From assembly GCF_014595975.1 (NCBI RefSeq), contig NZ_JABWGQ010000027.1:1-64000 (forward strand): 64,000 nt of DNA. The letters are read 5' to 3'. Positions 1 through 9,353 of this stretch are shown piece by piece. The position numbers and the translations under genes are program-made. The number at the start of each line of letters is the position of its first letter. Position 1 is the stretch's first letter. Under the pieces are notes generated by a model that saw nothing but the letters and a program-made list of their open reading frames with translations, did no database searches and was not told where the DNA came from. The stretch comes from Sphingopyxis sp. LK2115 (lineage in GTDB: Bacteria > Pseudomonadota > Alphaproteobacteria > Sphingomonadales > Sphingomonadaceae).

Positions 1-155
1 CCCCCCCCCCCCCTTCAGGATGAGGGAGGATTAGTGATCGCTGACAGTGATGTAAATGGTTTGCGGTTGCCTGGGGTGGGCGGGTTCCGACCGGAAGCCG
101 GCGTGGCCGCGCGGCGGCCTGAACAAGGCCAAAGCCGCCGGTTCAGCATTCCGCG
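1..155. other. Window edge with C homopolymer, no gene
   Basis: The window opens with thirteen C residues, then about 140 bases with no coding frame that looks real before the end of ispG. A pure C run exactly at the edge looks like a contig end or sequencing artefact. No terminator with a T tract was found after ispG. Confidence 0.5.
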
Positions 156-1307
156 CTACGCCGCCTTGCCGTGCGCAACGTCCATGCTCACTGCGTTGCC
201 CGCCTCGATTTCGGCGGCCTTGGCTTCGACGAGCCTGACGATGTGCGCGATCATGTCGGCGTCCTCGACATGATGATCGGTGACGCCGGACAGGTAGACC
301 ATATGCCTGCCGTTGCCGCCGCCGGTGATGCCGATGTCGGTTTCGCGCGCTTCGCCGGGGCCGTTGACGACGCAGCCGAGGACCGAGAGCGACATCGGCG
401 TCTTGATGTGGCCGAGCGCGTCCTCCAGCGCCTGAACGGTGCGGATGACGTCGAAACCCTGCCGTGCGCAGCTGGGGCAGGAGACGACGCGCACGCCGCG
501 CGTTCTGAGGCCCAGCGATTTCAGAATCTCGTAGCCGACGCGCACTTCCTCTTCGGGTTCGGCCGACAGGCTGACGCGGATCGTGTCGCCGATCCCGGCC
601 CAGAGAAGATTGCCGATGCCGAGCGCGCTCTTGACCGTGCCGCCGATCAGCCCGCCGGCCTCGGTGATGCCGAGATGGAGCGGGCAGTCGACCGCGTCGG
701 CGAGCTGCGCATAGGCGGCGACCGCGAGGAAGACATCGCTCGCCTTCACCGCGACCTTGTAATCGTGGAAATCATGGTCCTGAAGCAGCTTGATATGGTC
801 GAGCGCGCTTTCGACGAGCGCCTCCGGGCAAGGCTCGCCATATTTTTCGAGCAGGTCTTTTTCGAGGCTGCCGGCGTTGACGCCGATGCGGATCGCGCAG
901 CCGTTCGCCTTGGCGGCGCGGACCACCTCGCCGACGCGCTCACTGCTGCCGATATTGCCGGGGTTGATGCGCAGGCAGGCGGCCCCCGCATCGGCGGCTT
1001 CGAGCGCCCGTTTGTAGTGGAAATGGATGTCGGCGATGACCGGGATCCGCGCCGCGCGGACGATCTTGCCAAGCGCGGCCGTGCTGTCGGTGTCGGGACA
1101 GGAGACGCGGATCAGGTCGGCGCCCGCCTCTTCGCAGCGGCGAATCTGGTCGATCGTCGCGACCGGGTCGCTCGTCGGCGTGTTGGTCATCGTCTGCACG
1201 GTGATCGGCGCGCCGCCACCGACGGGAACATTGCCGACCATGATCTGACGGCATTGGCGACGCGCAATGTCGCGCCAGGGGCGCAGGCCGGGATTGTGAT
1301 CGCTCAT
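156..1307 (-). CDS. ispG: 4-hydroxy-3-methylbut-2-en-1-yl diphosphate synthase (IspG/GcpE)
   Basis: Cytosolic [4Fe-4S] enzyme of the MEP isoprenoid pathway. It reduces 2-C-methyl-D-erythritol 2,4-cyclodiphosphate to HMBPP. The TIM-barrel part ([21 protein letters not shown]) is followed by the C-terminal iron-sulfur part, with cluster ligands Cys277 and Cys280 (CPSC) and Cys312 ([11 protein letters not shown]) when counted from the ATG at 1307. That start gives 383 aa, the usual length. A frame extending to 1394 adds 29 Pro/Arg-rich residues and is less likely. The stop is TAG. The gene is transcribed divergently from the porin at 1567, with about 260 bp between them. Confidence 0.95.
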   Translation of the reverse strand: MSDHNPGLRPWRDIARRQCRQIMVGNVPVGGGAPITVQTMTNTPTSDPVATIDQIRRCEEAGADLIRVSCPDTDSTAALGKIVRAARIPVIADIHFHYKRALEAADAGAACLRINPGNIGSSERVGEVVRAAKANGCAIRIGVNAGSLEKDLLEKYGEPCPEALVESALDHIKLLQDHDFHDYKVAVKASDVFLAVAAYAQLADAVDCPLHLGITEAGGLIGGTVKSALGIGNLLWAGIGDTIRVSLSAEPEEEVRVGYEILKSLGLRTRGVRVVSCPSCARQGFDVIRTVQALEDALGHIKTPMSLSVLGCVVNGPGEARETDIGITGGGNGRHMVYLSGVTDHHVEDADMIAHIVRLVEAKAAEIEAGNAVSMDVAHGKAA

Positions 1308-1566
1308 GGTTGCAGGCTCGGTTGCAGGGGAGACAGGCGCTTCTTTAGCGGCCATGCGGCGGCTTGGCAAAGGCAAGCGTGGGCCGCACGACATGTTGCG
1401 TGAAAGTCACACTCTGCCAATGATTCGTCGTCCTGCGCAATTTTTGTTTGTGCGTCGCAGCAATATCGGCAATTTCGGAGCGTTCGTCGTCACGAGCCCG
1501 GATTGAAGAGGCGCGGACGCGCACGGCAGGCTGGGACGATCCATTGTATCAAAAGGGGGATCACCC

Positions 1567-2316
1567 ATGAAGTTTCTTACCAAAGCGTGTTTCGGCATGC
1601 TGCTCGCCGCGTCGACCCTGTCGACGCCTGCTTTCGCACAGGAAGAAGAAGCCAGCGGCCCGGTCTCGCTTTCGGGCGGCGTTTCGGTCGTGTCGGACTA
1701 TCGCTTCCGCGGCATTTCGCTGTCGAACGAAAAGGTCGCGCTCCAGTCGACGCTGACCGTCAGCCACGAAAGCGGCCTTTACGCCGGTGTCTGGGGATCG
1801 ACCCTTCCCGACAGCCCGCTTTACGGCAAATATGAGCTTGATCTCTACGCCGGGTTCGCGACCGAAATCGCGCCGGGCACCTCGGTCGATATCGGCGCAA
1901 CCTATTATGTCTATCCGGGCAACCAGGATTTTGCCGGACCCAGCGATTATGTCGAAATCATCGGCAAGCTGTCGCACGACATCGGCCCGGTGTCGGTGAC
2001 GGGCATGGTGGCCTATGCTCCCGACCAGAAATCGCTCGGCAGCGACGACAATATCTATCTGAACCTCGGTCTTGGCTATGGCATCCCGGATACGCCGGTC
2101 ACGCTGACCGCCGGGCTCGGCTATACCGACGGTTCGCTGGGCGCGGCGTCGGCCGACGGCAATTATCTCGACTGGTCGGTGGGCGCTTCCTTTGCCGCCG
2201 GGCCGGCCACCCTGTCGGTGCAATATATCGACACCGACATCAAAAAGACAGGCATCGGCGCCGTCGACACGCTGTACGACCCAACCGTGGTCTTTACGCT
2301 GGGCGTTTCGTTCTGA
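1567..2316 (+). CDS. TorF-family putative porin (outer membrane beta-barrel)
   Basis: A 249-aa protein with an N-terminal Sec signal (h-region GMLLAASTLSTPAFA, predicted cleavage before QEEE near residue 24). Alternating amphipathic strands rich in Gly/Tyr/Ser follow, ending in Phe (FTLGVSF), which is the outer-membrane insertion signature. The opening SGGVSVVSDYRFRGIS is typical of the TorF/Gcw_chp family found in sphingomonads. It is probably a small porin; the substrate is unknown. The start has a strong ribosome site (AAGGGGGA) about 6 bases upstream. A T-tailed hairpin just downstream makes this a single-gene transcript. Confidence 0.85.
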   Translation: MKFLTKACFGMLLAASTLSTPAFAQEEEASGPVSLSGGVSVVSDYRFRGISLSNEKVALQSTLTVSHESGLYAGVWGSTLPDSPLYGKYELDLYAGFATEIAPGTSVDIGATYYVYPGNQDFAGPSDYVEIIGKLSHDIGPVSVTGMVAYAPDQKSLGSDDNIYLNLGLGYGIPDTPVTLTAGLGYTDGSLGAASADGNYLDWSVGASFAAGPATLSVQYIDTDIKKTGIGAVDTLYDPTVVFTLGVSF

Positions 2317-2346
2317 TCGCCTAGCGGGTCTGCGACCACGCGCGAA

Positions 2347-2381
2347 GGGGGGCGGCTTCGGGGGAGGCCGCCCCCTTTTTT
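2347..2381 (+). terminator. Rho-independent terminator after the porin gene
   Basis: Perfect 9-bp stem GGGGGCGGC (2348-2356) / GCCGCCCCC (2367-2375), a 10-base loop and a run of six T (2376-2381). It lies 30 bases after the porin stop codon, between convergent genes, and points in the porin direction. Confidence 0.9.
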
Positions 2382-2411
2382 GCGTGCGTCCTTCGCGGTC
2401 GCGCCCGCGGA

Positions 2412-3560
2412 TCAGCGCCAGCGCAGATTCGCGCGCGACAGGTCGGCGAGCGATTTGGCGCCCATCAGCTTCATCCCGCGTTCGATCTCGGCGCGCAGCA
2501 GCGCGATCGCGCGGTTCACGCCAGCCTCGCCCGCCGCAGCAAGCGCATAGAGATAAAGGCGCCCACCCGAGCACGCCTTCGCGCCGACCGACAAGGCTTT
2601 GAGCACATGCGTGCCGCGGGTGATGCCGCCGTCGCAGATCACCTCGACCTTGTCGCCCACCGCATCGACAATGTCGGCAAGTGCGTCGAAGGGTGCGATG
2701 CTGCCGTCGAGCTGGCGCCCGCCATGGTTCGACACCATGATCGCGGTGGCGCCGATGTCGACGGCGCGCTTTGCATCCTCGACCGCGACGATCCCTTTCA
2801 GGCAGAAAGGGCCGTCCCATTGCCGGCGGATCGTCGCAGCGCGCCGCCAGTCGAGGCTCTGGTCGAGCATCGAGGTGAAATAGTCGGCGACCGATTTGGG
2901 GACGCTCGATCCTTCCGCCACATGTGCGCTAAGGTTGGGCAGGCTGAATTTTTCGCGAAGCAGATAGTTGAGCCCCCAGCCGGGCTTGATCGCATAGCTC
3001 AGCATGTTGCGCGCGGTGAAGCGCGGCGGCGATGTGAAGCCCGAACGCAGGCAGCGTTCGCGATTGCCGCCGACTATCGTATCGACCGTCAGTGCAACGG
3101 CGTCGAACTTCGCCGCGCGCGCCGCCTCCAGCATCGCGCGGTTGAGCCCTTCGTCCTTGTGGACATAGAGTTGGAACAGCTTGGGGCCGCCCGTCAGCGC
3201 GCCCGCTTCGGCAAGGCCGATCGTCGCGAGGCTCGAAATGCCCGCGACGGTGCCCGCGTCCGCGGCGGCGCGCAGCACCGCGCGCTCGCCCTGCCAGTGG
3301 AACAGGCGCTGCAGCGCGGTCGGCGAGAGAAAAAGCGGCATCGCGATGTCCCGCCCGAAGATCGTCGTTTTCATGTCGATGCGGTCGACACCCGCAAGCA
3401 CGCGCGGGATGAGGTCGCAGGCGTCGAAAGCGTCGCGGTTGCGGCGTCGGGTGACCTCGTCGTCGGCGGCGCCGTCGATATAGTCGAACACCGGCCAGGG
3501 CAGGCGGCGCCAGGCGAGTGCGCGGAAATCGTCGATATTGTGGCAGTCGGTGAGTTTCAT
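2412..3560 (-). CDS. FMN-dependent alpha-hydroxy-acid dehydrogenase, probable L-lactate dehydrogenase
   Basis: A 382-aa member of the flavin alpha-hydroxy-acid oxidase/dehydrogenase family (LldD, glycolate oxidase). It oxidises an alpha-hydroxy acid to the keto acid at FMN. Family residues visible: Tyr27 in FDYIDGAADDE, Lys255 in FCLKGIV, and catalytic His279 in SNHGGRQLDG with its Arg. The most likely substrate is L-lactate, but close relatives take mandelate or glycolate, so no symbol is given. The start at 3560 (MKLTDCHNIDDFRAL) fits the family; an upstream extension to 3905 reads through the next gene's end and is rejected. Confidence 0.85.
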   Translation of the reverse strand: MKLTDCHNIDDFRALAWRRLPWPVFDYIDGAADDEVTRRRNRDAFDACDLIPRVLAGVDRIDMKTTIFGRDIAMPLFLSPTALQRLFHWQGERAVLRAAADAGTVAGISSLATIGLAEAGALTGGPKLFQLYVHKDEGLNRAMLEAARAAKFDAVALTVDTIVGGNRERCLRSGFTSPPRFTARNMLSYAIKPGWGLNYLLREKFSLPNLSAHVAEGSSVPKSVADYFTSMLDQSLDWRRAATIRRQWDGPFCLKGIVAVEDAKRAVDIGATAIMVSNHGGRQLDGSIAPFDALADIVDAVGDKVEVICDGGITRGTHVLKALSVGAKACSGGRLYLYALAAAGEAGVNRAIALLRAEIERGMKLMGAKSLADLSRANLRWR

Positions 3561-3675
3561 GCTGGCCCTATTCCCTTCGCATCGAGCGAGGTGGAGGTGC
3601 CGCGAAGGGGCGCGCTGACGACCGGGGTCTCGACTTCGCCCCGGCATGAACCGGATCGGGGCGTCGCCTTGGCCA

Positions 3676-4944
3676 TCAGAACACCGTCCGGCCAGCCACC
3701 GTGCCCTTGCTCGCAAAGCTGAAGCGCGGTTCGATGGCCAGATCCTTGTCGAGAATATGGGCGGCGACGCGTTTGCCCACGGCGGGGCCGTTCTTGAACC
3801 CGTGCCCCGATCCGGCGCCGACGAGCCAGACGCGTTCCTGCCCCGGAAAGCGGTCGAGCAGATAATCGCCATTCGCGCTGTTTTCATATTGGCACACATG
3901 TGCACCGATCAGCGGCGCCCCCGCGAGCCCCGGAAAGCGCCGCGCGACATAGGCGCGCGCGGCGGCGATTCCGGCGGGGGTCGGATCGCGTTCCATCGTG
4001 TCGGGGTCGATCACCGGGCCATGCGTGTCGAAGGCAATCTTGAACCCCGCCCCTTCGAGATCGGGAATGCCATAGACGATGCGGCCGTTGTTGAAATCGG
4101 CCCAGACGGGCAGTTCAGGCGGCGCAAAGCGTGTGTCGCCCTGCTGCGCGCCGAAATGATAGACCTCCTGCCGCGTTGCGACGATCCGTCCCATCAACTG
4201 CTGCGGGAAAAGTTCGGCGAGCCAGGGGCCCGCGGCATAGACCAGATGGTCGGCGGTGCCGCCGTCGGGAAGCGTGTGGCGCCTGATCCGCCTTGAAAAA
4301 AGCGGTGCGGGCATCACGACGCGTTCCACCTCGATCTGGGCATCCGCGATCACTTCCTGCACGCCGCGCGCGGCGATCAGCGCGCCTGCCTCGGTTTCAA
4401 GGATGCCGGTTTCGCCCTGATAGAATTGGATCTGGCGATATTTGTTCTGGAGCCAGTTTACGTCGCCATGCTCATGCCCGACGCGATTCGCCTGGAGCCA
4501 AGCCAGCGACTGCGCCGTATAGGCCTCGCCCGCCGGCGCAAACCAGAGCACGCCGGTGTTGTAAAAGATCGGCGCGCTCGCGGTGTCGGACAGCGCTTTC
4601 CAATAGGGCAGCGATTCGCGCGCCAGATCCGAATAAATACTGTCCGCGCCATATCCCATGCGGATCACGCGGCTGGCGCCGCCCGATGAGGAGCGCGCAT
4701 TGCCCGCGCCATAGGCGTCGAACAGGCGCACGCTCTTTCCGGCGCGGACAAGGTGCCACGCGGTCCACGCGCCAAAGACGCCCGCGCCGATGATCGCGAC
4801 GTCGACATGCTGGATCTTTGGTCGCGGCGGCTTGCGCCTTTTCGATCGGCGTTGCTTGCGCTCGGCAGCCGCCGCGCTTGCCGCGACGGGCAACGCGGCA
4901 AGGCCGGTCAGCAGCGCGCGGCGCGAGGGCGTGTCAGCGGCCAA
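3676..4944 (-). CDS. Tat-exported FAD-dependent amine oxidase (sarcosine oxidase-like)
   Basis: A 422-aa flavoprotein of the DAO / monomeric sarcosine oxidase family. The N-terminus has a twin-arginine type leader (SRRALLTGLAALPVAASAAAAE), so a folded, FAD-loaded periplasmic enzyme is predicted. The Rossmann motif GAGVFGAWTAWHLVRAG lies near residue 53. The Ser/Gly-rich stretch NARSSSGGASRVIR matches the flavin-binding part, and GSGHGFKNGP near the C-terminus is the usual closing FAD motif. Substrate is unknown (N-methyl amino acid or related amine). It overlaps the upstream amidohydrolase gene by 11 bp, so the two are probably co-transcribed. Confidence 0.8.
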   Translation of the reverse strand: MAADTPSRRALLTGLAALPVAASAAAAERKQRRSKRRKPPRPKIQHVDVAIIGAGVFGAWTAWHLVRAGKSVRLFDAYGAGNARSSSGGASRVIRMGYGADSIYSDLARESLPYWKALSDTASAPIFYNTGVLWFAPAGEAYTAQSLAWLQANRVGHEHGDVNWLQNKYRQIQFYQGETGILETEAGALIAARGVQEVIADAQIEVERVVMPAPLFSRRIRRHTLPDGGTADHLVYAAGPWLAELFPQQLMGRIVATRQEVYHFGAQQGDTRFAPPELPVWADFNNGRIVYGIPDLEGAGFKIAFDTHGPVIDPDTMERDPTPAGIAAARAYVARRFPGLAGAPLIGAHVCQYENSANGDYLLDRFPGQERVWLVGAGSGHGFKNGPAVGKRVAAHILDKDLAIEPRFSFASKGTVAGRTVF

Positions 4945-6610
4945 TCGTCGCGCCTTCCTGTTGCTTGTAATAGCGATAGCCGCCGATCCAGGTTTCGAGC
5001 GGCGCCATGCGGCGAATCTCGTCGGGGCTGGCCAGCAGCGGGTCGGCGTCGACGATCAGGAAATCGGCGCGCATTCCGGGCATCAGCGTGCCGATGCGGT
5101 CCTCGGCAAATCCCGCGAAGGCCGCCGTGCGCGTGAAGCCGTCGAGCGCGGTTTCGCGGCCGACCGATTCCTGTGGCCGCCAGCCGCCGAAGGGTTCGCC
5201 CTTGGCATCGGTGCGCGAGATGGCGGCGGCGAGGCCCGCGAATGGATTGGCGCTTTCGACGGGCACGTCGGAGCCGAAGGCAAGGCGCACGCCCGCCTTT
5301 TCGAGGCTGCGCCACGCATAGGCGCCCGCCAGCCGGTCGGGGCCGAGCCGCGCTTCGGCCATCAGCCGGTCGCTCGTCTGATGCACCGGCTGCATCGAGG
5401 CGACGACTTTCAGGCTGGCGAAGCGCCCCATGTCGGCGGGGTCGATCACCTGCGCATGTTCGATGCGCCAGCGGCGCTCGCCCGGAACGTCGGTGGCCAG
5501 GTCGGCGTCGAGATCGGCGATGGCGGCGAGCGCTTCGGCATTGGCGGCGTCGCCGATCGCGTGGATCGCGACCTGGAACTTGTCCATCGACGCGCGCACC
5601 ATCTTGTTGCGAAGCTGCGCCGGGGTGAGGAGGGGCAGCCCTTTCTGCCCCGGCGCGTCGGCATAAGGCGCCTTCAGCCACGCGCCGCGCGAACCCAGCG
5701 CGCCGTCGAGATAGAGCTTTACCCCGACCATGCGCAGGCGGTCGTCATAAAGCCATGGCGTCGGTTCGGACCCGGCGATGATCGCCATATTGTCGATGTC
5801 GGCGCCGTAGGAAATGATGCGCACCGCAAGCTGTTTCTTGTCGCCCGCGCGGCGAAACGCCTGCCAGTCCTGAATGGTCGTGCCCATGTCGGCGATCGCG
5901 GTGATCCCCTGTTCGAGCAATTTCTGCTGCGCCAGATAGAGCGCGCGGTCGAGGTCGCGCGCAAGCGGCTTGGGCTTGGCGCTGTCGATCAGGCTCATCG
6001 CGGCATCGACGAATACGCCCGACGGCTTGCCGGCTGCCATTTCGATGCGTCCGCCTTCGGGCGACTTGCTCGCCGCCGTCACTTTCGCCGCCGCCATCGC
6101 GGCGCTGTTGGCCCAGCCCGCATGGCCGTCCACGCGCTCCAGCCAGACGGGACGGTTCGACACCGCAGCGTCGAGGTCGGCGGCGGTGGGGAAACGGCCG
6201 AGGCCCCACTTTTCCTGGTTCCAGCCGCGCCCGATGATCCACGGCATTTCGGGATTTTCCGCGGCATAGCGGCGGATCGCGGCCTGCGCTTCGGCCAGGC
6301 TGTTCGTGTCGCTGAGATCGAGCAGCATCAGCTGGAAGCCCAGCCCCATGACATGCCCGTGCGCGTCGATCAGGCCGGGGATCAGCGTGCGGCCCTTGCC
6401 ATCCTCCTTGAAATCGGGGCGTTCGGGGCGCTTGTCCTTGCGATCGAGCAGCTGTTTCACCTTGCCTTCGCGATCGATCACGAGACCGGTGAAGCGGACG
6501 AGTTTGCCCTGCTTGTCGAGCGTGATGCCGTTGACATTGTCGATCAGCGTGTCGGCGTGCGCGGGGGCGGCAAGGGCGAGCGCTGGCGCCGTGAGCAACA
6601 GCCGCTTCAT
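4934..6610 (-). CDS. Secreted metal-dependent amidohydrolase (YtcJ-like)
   Basis: A 558-aa protein of the amidohydrolase-3/YtcJ group. The start at 6610 yields a clean Sec signal peptide (MKRLLLTAPALALAAPAHA, cleavage near residue 19). The metal-binding HxH is His84/His86 in LIDAHGHVMGL. Later metal-site features include the HAIGDAANAEAL and EHAQVI segments and the FGSDVPVES aspartate region. It should hydrolyse an amide or cyclic C-N bond in the periplasm; the substrate is unknown. It shares ATGA (6607-6610) with the upstream dehydrogenase and 11 bp with the downstream oxidase: a tight three-gene operon. Confidence 0.85.
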   Translation of the reverse strand: MKRLLLTAPALALAAPAHADTLIDNVNGITLDKQGKLVRFTGLVIDREGKVKQLLDRKDKRPERPDFKEDGKGRTLIPGLIDAHGHVMGLGFQLMLLDLSDTNSLAEAQAAIRRYAAENPEMPWIIGRGWNQEKWGLGRFPTAADLDAAVSNRPVWLERVDGHAGWANSAAMAAAKVTAASKSPEGGRIEMAAGKPSGVFVDAAMSLIDSAKPKPLARDLDRALYLAQQKLLEQGITAIADMGTTIQDWQAFRRAGDKKQLAVRIISYGADIDNMAIIAGSEPTPWLYDDRLRMVGVKLYLDGALGSRGAWLKAPYADAPGQKGLPLLTPAQLRNKMVRASMDKFQVAIHAIGDAANAEALAAIADLDADLATDVPGERRWRIEHAQVIDPADMGRFASLKVVASMQPVHQTSDRLMAEARLGPDRLAGAYAWRSLEKAGVRLAFGSDVPVESANPFAGLAAAISRTDAKGEPFGGWRPQESVGRETALDGFTRTAAFAGFAEDRIGTLMPGMRADFLIVDADPLLASPDEIRRMAPLETWIGGYRYYKQQEGATIGR

Positions 6611-7485
6611 TTCGGCAACCGCGTCACGAGCGAGCTCGTGTCCTTGCGCCCGCCGCCCGCTTTCTGGACATCGGCGTAGAATTGGTCGACGAGGCTGGCG
6701 ACGGGCAAGGTCGCGCCGTTGACGCGCGCTTCGTCGATCGCAAGGCCCAGATCCTTGCGCATCCAGTCGACCGCGAAGCCAAAGTCGAACTCGCCTTTCG
6801 CCATCGTGGCCCAGCGGTTGAGCATCTGCCAGCTCGCCGCCGCGCCGCCCGACACCGCCTCGAACACCTTGTCGGTGTCGAGCCTTGACGCCTGCGCGAA
6901 ACGCAGCGCTTCGGACAGGCCCTGAAGCACGCCCGCGATCGCGATCTGGTTGACCATCTTGGTCGTCTGCCCCGCGCCGGGGCCGCCGATGTGGACCATG
7001 CGCGCGGCATAGGCCTGCATCACCGGCTCGGCCGCAGCGAACGCCGCCTTGCTGCCCCCGCACATGATCGACAGCGTGCCATTTTGCGCCCCCGCTTCGC
7101 CGCCCGACACGGGCGCATCGAGGCAGAGCAGGCCGAGGCTTTCGGCCTCGACCGACAGTTGCCGCGCGATGCGGGCGGAAACCGTGGTGTGGTCGATGAA
7201 CAGCGCGCCCTTGCGCATCGCCCGGAACGCGCCGTCACGGCCAAGCGTGACCTGCGCCAGATCATCGTCATTGCCAACGCAGGTCAGCACGACATCGGCG
7301 TCCTGCGCGGCATCGGCGGGGGTCGATGCCGCGGTGCCGCCATGTTGCGCCACCCACGCATCGGCCTTGGCGCGCGTGCGGTTATAAACGGTGAGCTGGT
7401 GGCCCGCTTTCGCAAGATGCCCTGCCATCGGGCCGCCCATGACGCCGGTGCCGATGAAGCTGATGCGCAATTTCTGTTCGCTCAT
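6607..7485 (-). CDS. NAD(P)-dependent beta-hydroxyacid dehydrogenase (3-hydroxyisobutyrate/tartronate semialdehyde reductase family)
   Basis: A 292-aa cytosolic oxidoreductase. The N-terminal Rossmann signature GTGVMGGPMAGHLAKAGH is at residues 12-29. The substrate-binding segment DAPVSGGEAGAQNGTLSIMCGG and the catalytic-lysine segment GAGQTTKMVNQ follow in the usual order. It is the first gene of the operon that continues into the amidohydrolase and the flavin oxidase. The family covers 3-hydroxyisobutyrate, tartronate semialdehyde and glyoxylate reductases; the sequence alone does not choose. It is divergent from the threonine ammonia-lyase at 7611. Confidence 0.85.
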   Translation of the reverse strand: MSEQKLRISFIGTGVMGGPMAGHLAKAGHQLTVYNRTRAKADAWVAQHGGTAASTPADAAQDADVVLTCVGNDDDLAQVTLGRDGAFRAMRKGALFIDHTTVSARIARQLSVEAESLGLLCLDAPVSGGEAGAQNGTLSIMCGGSKAAFAAAEPVMQAYAARMVHIGGPGAGQTTKMVNQIAIAGVLQGLSEALRFAQASRLDTDKVFEAVSGGAAASWQMLNRWATMAKGEFDFGFAVDWMRKDLGLAIDEARVNGATLPVASLVDQFYADVQKAGGGRKDTSSLVTRLPK

Positions 7486-7610
7486 GCCGGGTCCATAGCA
7501 TTGTTTTGGTGGGGTGCCAGAGCGAGCATCGCAATCAGGCCCCTCCCCTGAAGCGGTGGACGCAAGAAGGCCTTTCCCTTCGCTGCCCTTGCCGTTAGGG
7601 CCGCAACGCT

Positions 7611-8861
7611 ATGACCGATCACCTTACCCTGACCTCCGCCGCCGATTTGCCGGCGATCACATTGGACGATGTGCGCGCGGCGGCGGAACGAATTAACGGC
7701 GCGGTGGTGCGGACGCCGACGCTGAAATCGCAGACGCTTTCGGAGCTGGTCGGCGCCGAGGTGTGGTTGAAGTTCGAGAATCTGCAATTCACCGCGGCGT
7801 ATAAGGAACGCGGCGCATTGAACGCGCTGCTGCTGCTCGACGACGATGCGCGCGCGCGCGGCGTGATCGCGGCATCGGCGGGCAACCACGCGCAGGGCCT
7901 TGCCTATCATGGCAAGCGCCTCGGCGTGCCTGTCACCATCGTGATGCCGAGCACGACGCCGCAGGTAAAGGTGTCGCAGACCGCGGGCCATGGCGCGACG
8001 ATCGTGCTGCATGGCGAGAAGTTCGACGACGCCTATGCCCATGCGCGCGAGCTGGAAAAGGAGCGCGGCCTTACCTTCGTGCATCCCTTCGACCATCCGC
8101 ATGTCGCGGCGGGGCAGGGGACGGTGGCGCTCGAAATGCTCGACGACGTGCCCGATCTTGATACGCTCATCGTGCCGATAGGCGGTGGCGGGCTGCTTGC
8201 CGGCATGGGCACCGCGGCGCGCGGCATCAAGAACGACATGCGCCTTGTCGGCGTGCAGGCCGAACTTTATCCTTCGATGTACGCCGAACTCAACGGCGTC
8301 GACATGGCGTGCGAGGGCGACACGCTGGCCGAGGGCATCGCGGTGAAGGAGCCGGGAGCCTATACGCGCAAACTCGTCGCCGAACTCAACGACGACATCG
8401 TGCTGGTTGCCGAGCGGCATCTGGAACGCGCGGTGAGCCTGCTGCTCCAGATTGAAAAGACGGTCGTCGAGGGTGCGGGCGCGGCCGGTCTCGCCGCGAT
8501 GCTCGCGCATCCGGAAGAGTTTGCGGGCCGCAAGGTCGGGCTGGTGCTGACCGGCGGAAATATCGACACGCGGCTGCTCGCCAACGTGCTGCTGCGCGAC
8601 CTTGCGCGTTCGGGCCGCATCGCGCGGCTGCGCATCCGCTTGCAGGACCGCCCCGGCGCTCTGTTCAAGGTGATGAAACTGTTCGACGAGAAACAGGTCA
8701 ACATCATCGAAATCTATCACCAGCGCATCTTCACGACGCTGCCCGCCAAGGGGCTGATCACTGACATCGAATGCGAAGCGCGCGATCGCGAACATCTCGA
8801 CAGCCTCGTCGCGGCGCTGCGCGATGCGGGCTATATGGTGACGACGGTGGAGCTGGCCTAG
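7611..8861 (+). CDS. ilvA: Threonine ammonia-lyase with C-terminal ACT domain
   Basis: A 416-aa PLP enzyme that deaminates L-threonine to 2-oxobutanoate, feeding isoleucine synthesis. The PLP lysine is Lys65 in ENLQFTAAYKERGALN. The phosphate-binding glycine loop (SAGNHAQG) and PIGGGGLLAG follow. A single ACT domain starts near residue 330 (RLRIRLQDRPGALFKVMKL). One ACT domain marks the short ilvA form also called catabolic or TdcB-like, so the pathway role is less sure than the reaction. No other isoleucine gene is nearby. Confidence 0.9.
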   Translation: MTDHLTLTSAADLPAITLDDVRAAAERINGAVVRTPTLKSQTLSELVGAEVWLKFENLQFTAAYKERGALNALLLLDDDARARGVIAASAGNHAQGLAYHGKRLGVPVTIVMPSTTPQVKVSQTAGHGATIVLHGEKFDDAYAHARELEKERGLTFVHPFDHPHVAAGQGTVALEMLDDVPDLDTLIVPIGGGGLLAGMGTAARGIKNDMRLVGVQAELYPSMYAELNGVDMACEGDTLAEGIAVKEPGAYTRKLVAELNDDIVLVAERHLERAVSLLLQIEKTVVEGAGAAGLAAMLAHPEEFAGRKVGLVLTGGNIDTRLLANVLLRDLARSGRIARLRIRLQDRPGALFKVMKLFDEKQVNIIEIYHQRIFTTLPAKGLITDIECEARDREHLDSLVAALRDAGYMVTTVELA

Positions 8862-8900
8862 ACGGTATTCGCCCCTCTTTCAGCGAAGGGCGCAGAGGAT

Positions 8901-9302
8901 ATGACCGCGATGAAATCCTTCACCGTCTCCCTTACCGCGACCCCCGACAGCATCGACGAGCTTGGCCATGTCAACAATGCGGTCTGGGTCCAGTGGATCC
9001 AGCAGGTCGCGACGGGCCATTGGGATGCGGCGGCGCCGCAGGCGCACAAGGACGCCTATGTCTGGGTCGTCGTCCGGCACGAAATCGACTATCTGCGCGC
9101 GCTTGGTCCCGGCGAAACGGTAACTGCGCGCACCTGGGTCGCCGACAAGCCGCAGGGCGCGAAGTTCGACCGTTTCATGGAGTTCACCGGCGCCGACGGC
9201 AAGGTGCATGTGCGGGCACGGACGGTGTGGGCGCTGCTCGACAAGGCAAGCGGGCGGCCGCTGCGCGTGACTGCGGAAGTGGTGGCGCCGTTTGCGGGGT
9301 GA
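8901..9302 (+). CDS. Acyl-CoA thioesterase (4HBT/hotdog fold)
   Basis: A 133-aa hotdog-fold protein. The segment ELGHVNNAVWVQWIQQV near residues 21-37 is the 4-hydroxybenzoyl-CoA thioesterase type active-site helix (family form D-x-x-G-H-V-N-N, here with Glu in the acidic place). It is expected to hydrolyse an acyl-CoA in the cytosol. Two ATG starts nine bases apart (8901 and 8910) are both plausible, since AGAGGA at 8894-8899 suits the second and GAAGGG at 8885-8890 the first. It lies 39 bp after ilvA and may be co-transcribed with it. Confidence 0.75.
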   Translation: MTAMKSFTVSLTATPDSIDELGHVNNAVWVQWIQQVATGHWDAAAPQAHKDAYVWVVVRHEIDYLRALGPGETVTARTWVADKPQGAKFDRFMEFTGADGKVHVRARTVWALLDKASGRPLRVTAEVVAPFAG

Positions 9303-9353
9303 TGTTGCTGGTCGGGTGGAGCGCAATGCGCGCCTTATGGTCGCAACCCGTCG

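Noticed and set aside
171-1403. 410-aa open frame on the plus strand
   Set aside because: It is antisense to ispG, with no family motif; long antisense frames are common in GC-rich DNA.
2607-3722. 371-aa open frame on the plus strand
   Set aside because: It is antisense to the lactate-type dehydrogenase, which has full catalytic motifs.
4790-6679. 629-aa open frame on the plus strand
   Set aside because: It is antisense to the amidohydrolase and oxidase genes. The real genes have signal peptides and active-site motifs.
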